Below, piece by piece: positions 60,737 through 64,000 of a stretch of DNA of 64,000 nucleotides (within the stretch, counting starts at the first letter, position 1; the number at the start of each line of letters is the position of its first letter). The DNA is taken from positions 744,001 through 808,000 of the forward strand of contig NZ_CANKWO010000001.1 of the NCBI RefSeq assembly GCF_947487515.1. The letters run 5' to 3'. Position numbers and translations under genes: made by a program. The notes beneath the pieces are model-generated. The model did no database searches and was not told the DNA's origin. It was given only the letters and a program-made list of their open reading frames with translations. The stretch is from an uncultured Litoreibacter sp. (lineage in GTDB: Bacteria; Pseudomonadota; Alphaproteobacteria; Rhodobacterales; Rhodobacteraceae).

Positions 60737-61096
60737 ATGGGCAAACCGTCCGACGGCGCACCGACCACCGACCCGAAAACCAATCAGGCGATCCAATCTA
60801 TTTCCGCGCAGCTGGGCATGTCTCATAAGGATTCCCTACAGCTATTGGTGCAGCTCGGGGCCGCAGAGGTCGCCAAAAACATGGGCGCGCGCGCCATGAC
60901 CAACCCAGACAACAGCATCGTGGGGGCTGGCAGTGACGCCAAATCAGCGCCCAAAAAGTTGCTGGGGCATGAGCTCACGCATGCGCTGTCGCAAGGCTCG
61001 GTGGACAAATCCATCAACGATTTGGAACGCGCGGCCCAAAAGAACGCGTTCTTCATCCGCAAAGCCAACGCCTCCAGCGACGCGTCGAACCGTTAG
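60737..61096 (+). CDS. Small DUF4157-like protein with HELTH zinc motif
   Basis: 119 aa, no signal peptide. The segment GARAMTNPDNSIVGAGSDAK, then APKKLLGHELTHALSQG, resembles the core of DUF4157, where a glycine/asparagine-rich strand precedes LLAHELTHVVQQ. HELTH (residues 78-82) is an intact HExxH. The N-terminal half is Ser/Gln/Leu-rich and helical. DUF4157 proteins are putative metallopeptidases often linked to toxins and contractile injection systems; none of those genes is here. The gene stands alone, and the match is by eye. Confidence 0.6.
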   Translation: MGKPSDGAPTTDPKTNQAIQSISAQLGMSHKDSLQLLVQLGAAEVAKNMGARAMTNPDNSIVGAGSDAKSAPKKLLGHELTHALSQGSVDKSINDLERAAQKNAFFIRKANASSDASNR

Positions 61097-61098
61097 GC

Positions 61099-61287
61099 TC
61101 AGACGATCTTGGCGGTGATCTGCTTGGCCAGCCACCAAGTGGCGGGGATCGAAAGCACGAACCCCACCGCAGCGGCCGCCACGATCGGCACCCAAGTGTC
61201 ATACCCCATGCTCAACACGGCGATCACACCAATGCCCGCAAGGGTTGTGGACGTCATTGAGAACAGGATTGCAGCAAGGCGGAACAT
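61099..61287 (-). CDS. Small two-helix membrane protein (62 aa)
   Basis: From ATG 61287, with AGGAG 8 bp upstream. MFRLAAILFSMTSTTLAGIGVIAVLSMGYDTW followed by PIVAAAAVGFVLSIPATWWLAKQI gives two membrane helices and little else. Related short proteins in Rhodobacteraceae are often labelled CTP synthetase in databases, which cannot be correct for a 62-residue membrane peptide. Function unknown. Convergent with the DUF4157-like gene, 2 bp apart. Confidence 0.75.
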   Translation of the reverse strand: MFRLAAILFSMTSTTLAGIGVIAVLSMGYDTWVPIVAAAAVGFVLSIPATWWLAKQITAKIV

Positions 61288-61464
61288 GGCAGGGACTCCT
61301 TCGTAGTCGTTACGCAAGCGTCATACCCCGATGCGCCCGCCCCCACTTTGATCTGGGTCATATGCCCATGCGCGGGTTTGAGCCTACCTCGACACCCGCA
61401 CCTAGATGCAACGACAGAGCTTTGATAAAGTTGCGCAAAACACCAAAACCAAAGGCCCAAGCAG

Positions 61465-61587
61465 ATGATCACACGCAAAAGCATCCTATGTCTGACCGCA
61501 ATACTGGCGCTGACCGCCTGCGAAACGGTCGAGGGCATCGGGAAGGACGTGAGCGGAGCCGCGCGGGCGGTTAAGCGGGCTTTGTAG
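61465..61587 (+). CDS. Entericidin-like lipoprotein (40 aa)
   Basis: MITRKSILCLTAILALTAC has a lipobox (LTAC, Cys19), followed by ETVEGIGKDVSGAARAVKRA, which matches the entericidin A/B pattern C-x-T-v-x-G-x-G-x-D-v. Forty residues is the usual family length. Entericidins are small envelope lipoproteins with proposed toxin/antidote roles in enterobacteria; their role in alphaproteobacteria is unknown. Only one copy is present here. Confidence 0.75.
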   Translation: MITRKSILCLTAILALTACETVEGIGKDVSGAARAVKRAL

Positions 61588-61634
61588 GTGGCGGCGGGAG
61601 ATTTCACATGTCTAGTACCCGAAACCTCCGACGA

Positions 61635-62267
61635 CTAACTCATTGAGCCTTTTATGTTGTCAAACATGTTAAGCAACGCAACATGTGACCAACGAGCCTG
61701 GGAAAATTTAAGCTTGAATTTCGCCATCGCTGCCTCATCATTTCCAGCGTTTTGCATCGTAGGATTAAGCGCGTCGAATAGTAATTTTGTAGATGATACG
61801 ATGAAATCGTGAAGTTCGCCCTTTTTTGAGTAGGTACTATCTTCTCCGGCCCTAAAACGCCTTCTACAAACCATTAAATTGTGTCCAAGCTCTTCATCTC
61901 GGTAATTCAGTAAATTAACCCGAACAATTTTCGAATCTTCGTTTAGCTCCTCGTACCTCGCCTGCCAAATATCTTTTATATCGTTTGAAATCAATTTCTT
62001 AGCTGATACTAAAGTAATCGCATCGGTATCTTCATCCCATAACCTTGCCGCAGCTAGGTACGCAGCGTCTTCAAATGCATAAAAAATATCGAGAAGCGAT
62101 TTACGTTGAAGGGTCAAAGGCAAAGGAGGATCGGTTAAACTAGGCCTACTTAGGTATTCCTCACAAAAAGCTAAACTAGTCAACAATACACATAACTCGC
62201 GATCAAGTCGCTGCCTGATATCTGCAACTGTCAGTATATCCTTAGTACCGCTGCTCACGTTACTCAT
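61635..62267 (-). CDS. AbiU2/HEPN-like protein, possibly defence-related
   Basis: 210 aa from ATG 62267. All helical. Two segments match the AbiU2-type HEPN pattern: FEDAAYLAAARLWDEDTDAITL (about 65-86), and NYRDEELGHNL (121-131), an R-x5-H HEPN motif (R123, H129). HEPN proteins of this group include abortive-infection RNases. In 61921-61980, 24 of 60 bases are G/C, against 41 of 60 in lepA at 63601-63660, so the gene looks foreign. It has no visible partner gene. A defence role is inference. Confidence 0.65.
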   Translation of the reverse strand: MSNVSSGTKDILTVADIRQRLDRELCVLLTSLAFCEEYLSRPSLTDPPLPLTLQRKSLLDIFYAFEDAAYLAAARLWDEDTDAITLVSAKKLISNDIKDIWQARYEELNEDSKIVRVNLLNYRDEELGHNLMVCRRRFRAGEDSTYSKKGELHDFIVSSTKLLFDALNPTMQNAGNDEAAMAKFKLKFSQARWSHVALLNMFDNIKGSMS

Positions 62268-62369
62268 TTCTTTGTATCCCAAAAGTTAGCCTGGAAACCT
62301 TTCCTAGGTATGGGCACGCGCTTTGCTTTGCAAAACGCTGCCGCCCACCCGCCGTGAAATTGAACAGCT

Positions 62370-64000
62370 TTAGCTGTCCATTTTCAAGGCGCTAATAAAC
62401 GCCTCTTGAGGGATGTCCACCTTCCCGAACTGGCGCATCTTCTTTTTACCGGCCTTCTGCTTCTCCAGCAGCTTTTTCTTCCGCGAAGCGTCGCCGCCGT
62501 AGCATTTGGCAGTCACGTCTTTGCGCATGGCGGCCAGCGTTTCGCGGGCAATGATGCGGCCACCGATGGCGGCTTGGATCGGGATTTTGAACATGTGGCG
62601 CGGGATCAGGTCCTTGAGCTTCTCAACCATCGCGCGGCCGCGTTGTTCAGCGCGGTCGTGGTGCACCATGATCGACAGCGCATCCACCGGCTCGTCATTC
62701 ACCAAGATTTGCATCTTGACCAAACGGTCCTCACGGTAGCCCGTCATTTGGTAATCAAACGACGCGTACCCCTTGGTGACGGATTTCAGGCGATCATAGA
62801 AATCGAACACAACTTCATTGAGGGGCAAATCATAGACCACCATCGCGCGGGTACCGGCGTAGGTCAGGTCCTCTTGGATGCCGCGACGGTCTTGGCACAG
62901 CTTGAGGACATCGCCAAGGTACTCATCCGGCACAAGGATCGTCGCCTTGATGCGCGGCTCCTCTAGGTGGTCCACATGGGTCAGGTCCGGCATGTCGGCG
63001 GGGTTATGCAGGTCGATCTTCTCGGCCTCCTCCCCGTCTTTTGCGCGCATATAGACGTGGTAAATCACCGAGGGCGCTGTGGTGATCAGATCGATGTCAT
63101 ACTCGCGCTCGATCCGGTCGCGGATCACCTCTAGGTGCAACAGCCCAAGGAAGCCACAGCGGAAGCCAAAGCCAAGAGCGGCAGAGGTTTCCATCTCGTA
63201 GCTGAAGGACGCATCATTTAGCGCCAGTTTCTCAATCGCATCGCGCAGGTCCTCGAACAGCGCGGAATCCACAGGGAACAACCCACAGAACACCACCGGC
63301 TGCGACGGCTTGAAGCCATCAAGCGCCTCGTCAGTGCCCTTCTTCTCGTGGGTGATCGTGTCGCCCACGCGCGTGTCACGTACCTGCTTGATCGATGCGG
63401 TCAGGAAGCCCAACTCGCCCGGCCCAAGTTCGTCGATATTGGTCAGCTCAGGCTTAAACACCCCGATGCGGTCCACATGGTGCGTGGAGCCGTTCGAAAG
63501 CATCTTGATCCGCTCGCCGCGCTTCAACACGCCGTCAATGATGCGCACCAGCACGATCACCCCGAGGTAGCTGTCGTACCATGAATCCACCAGCATCGCC
63601 TTCAGCGGCGCATCGCGTTCGCCCTGAGGGGCGGGCAGGCGGGTGACGATGGCTTCCAAAGTCTCGTGGATGCCCTGCCCCGTTTTCGCGGACACCTGAA
63701 TAGCGTCGGTGGCGTCAATGCCGATGACGTCTTCGATCTGTTCGGCCACGCGGTCGCAATCGGCGGCGGGCAGGTCGATCTTGTTGAGCACCGGCACGAT
63801 CTCGTGATCCGCCTCAATGGCGTGATAGACATTGGCCAGCGTCTGGGCCTCAACCCCTTGCGAGCTGTCGACCACCAGCAGCGAGCCCTCAACCGCACGC
63901 ATGGAGCGCGAGACCTCATAGGCGAAATCCACGTGACCAGGAGTGTCGATCAGGTTGAGAACATAGTCCTCCCCGTCGTCGGCCTTATAGTCGATCCGCA
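62370..64000 (-). CDS. lepA: Elongation factor 4 (LepA), C-terminal part (cut by window edge)
   Basis: Ribosome-associated GTPase that acts in translation initiation or back-translocation. About 543 residues are visible. The first ones read [32 protein letters not shown], so the frame continues beyond base 64000; the Met at 63932 is internal. GTPase motifs DTPGHVDF and [13 protein letters not shown] are present, then [51 protein letters not shown] and the LepA-specific C-terminal domain ending [22 protein letters not shown]. The stop lies at 62370. Confidence 0.96.
   Translation of the reverse strand, partial: RIDYKADDGEDYVLNLIDTPGHVDFAYEVSRSMRAVEGSLLVVDSSQGVEAQTLANVYHAIEADHEIVPVLNKIDLPAADCDRVAEQIEDVIGIDATDAIQVSAKTGQGIHETLEAIVTRLPAPQGERDAPLKAMLVDSWYDSYLGVIVLVRIIDGVLKRGERIKMLSNGSTHHVDRIGVFKPELTNIDELGPGELGFLTASIKQVRDTRVGDTITHEKKGTDEALDGFKPSQPVVFCGLFPVDSALFEDLRDAIEKLALNDASFSYEMETSAALGFGFRCGFLGLLHLEVIRDRIEREYDIDLITTAPSVIYHVYMRAKDGEEAEKIDLHNPADMPDLTHVDHLEEPRIKATILVPDEYLGDVLKLCQDRRGIQEDLTYAGTRAMVVYDLPLNEVVFDFYDRLKSVTKGYASFDYQMTGYREDRLVKMQILVNDEPVDALSIMVHHDRAEQRGRAMVEKLKDLIPRHMFKIPIQAAIGGRIIARETLAAMRKDVTAKCYGGDASRKKKLLEKQKAGKKKMRQFGKVDIPQEAFISALKMDS

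Noticed and set aside
61099-61317. Labelling the small membrane protein as CTP synthetase
   Set aside because: Related entries carry this name, but 62 residues with two membrane helices cannot be a CTP synthetase.
1-64000. CRISPR arrays, insertion sequences, prophage or integrase genes
   Set aside because: No regular direct repeats with spacers, no transposase or integrase motifs, and no long terminal inverted repeats were seen.

Overview
The window reads as the chromosome of a marine alphaproteobacterium of the Rhodobacterales (roseobacter group). Support: a propionyl-CoA carboxylase cluster with a PccR-type regulator, a sarcosine oxidase soxBDAG operon, GANTC (CcrM) sites, a tRNA-His that lacks G-1 and carries A73, and many small proteins of Rhodobacteraceae-type DUF families. 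Coding density is high, G+C is high almost throughout, and genes sit in short overlapping operons. I see no insertion sequence, prophage, rRNA or CRISPR array.

Layout. 1-8.4 kb (mostly minus): the propionyl-CoA to succinyl-CoA route, with methylmalonyl-CoA mutase (cut by the left edge), pccA and pccB, interleaved with small lipoproteins, membrane proteins and very small ORFs. 8.5-11.2 kb (plus): a Bcr/CflA-type exporter and the PccR-like regulator, with TTTGCAAA-type repeats in front of pccB/MFS and in front of pccR. 11.2-19.9 kb (plus): alpha/beta hydrolase, lldD-type lactate dehydrogenase, pyruvate carboxylase, metallophosphoesterase, M3 oligopeptidase and a YjbR-like protein. 20-24.5 kb: ankyrin protein, rpoH with a hairpin-rich leader, an RluD-type pseudouridine synthase facing a DUF6476-like gene through one shared CATG, tRNA-His, an acetyltransferase and a DUF6324 protein. 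24.5-26.7 kb: a VWA lipoprotein divergent from a DUF6502 protein plus small lipoprotein, with two near-identical operator-like sites between them. 26.9-30 kb: mmcB, an ArsR/SRPBCC pair, a possible structured RNA, and a LysR/methyltransferase divergon.

30-41 kb: the riboflavin cluster nrdR-ribD / ribE-ribB-ribH-nusB (minus), split by a plus-strand capsule export block (kpsS-like, Wza/KpsD-like, kpsC-like) and a repeat-containing secreted protein. 41-44 kb: YjbQ, a saccharopine-dehydrogenase-like/DUF4166 protein, a DCC thiol-disulfide protein and an exported Cys-containing protein. 44.2-48.3 kb: rpoD and dnaG separated by five GANTC sites in 48 bp. 48.4-53.3 kb: soxBDAG. 53.4-56 kb: three overlapping TadE/TadG-type genes. 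56.3-64 kb: glutamate-family dehydrogenase, a beta-hydroxyacid dehydrogenase, an esterase, a small DUF4157-like HELTH protein, a 62-aa membrane protein, an entericidin-like lipoprotein, an AT-richer AbiU2/HEPN-like gene and lepA (cut by the right edge).

Most of this is ordinary core and accessory metabolism. The best leads for undescribed biology are the GANTC cluster at rpoD, the twin operator and matching lipoprotein motifs of the VWA/DUF6502 divergon, the DUF4157-like mini-protein, the solitary AbiU2-like gene, the three-repeat secreted protein next to the capsule genes, the rpoH leader, and the very small ORFs in the propionate cluster. All function calls come from reading sequence and motifs; no database search was run.
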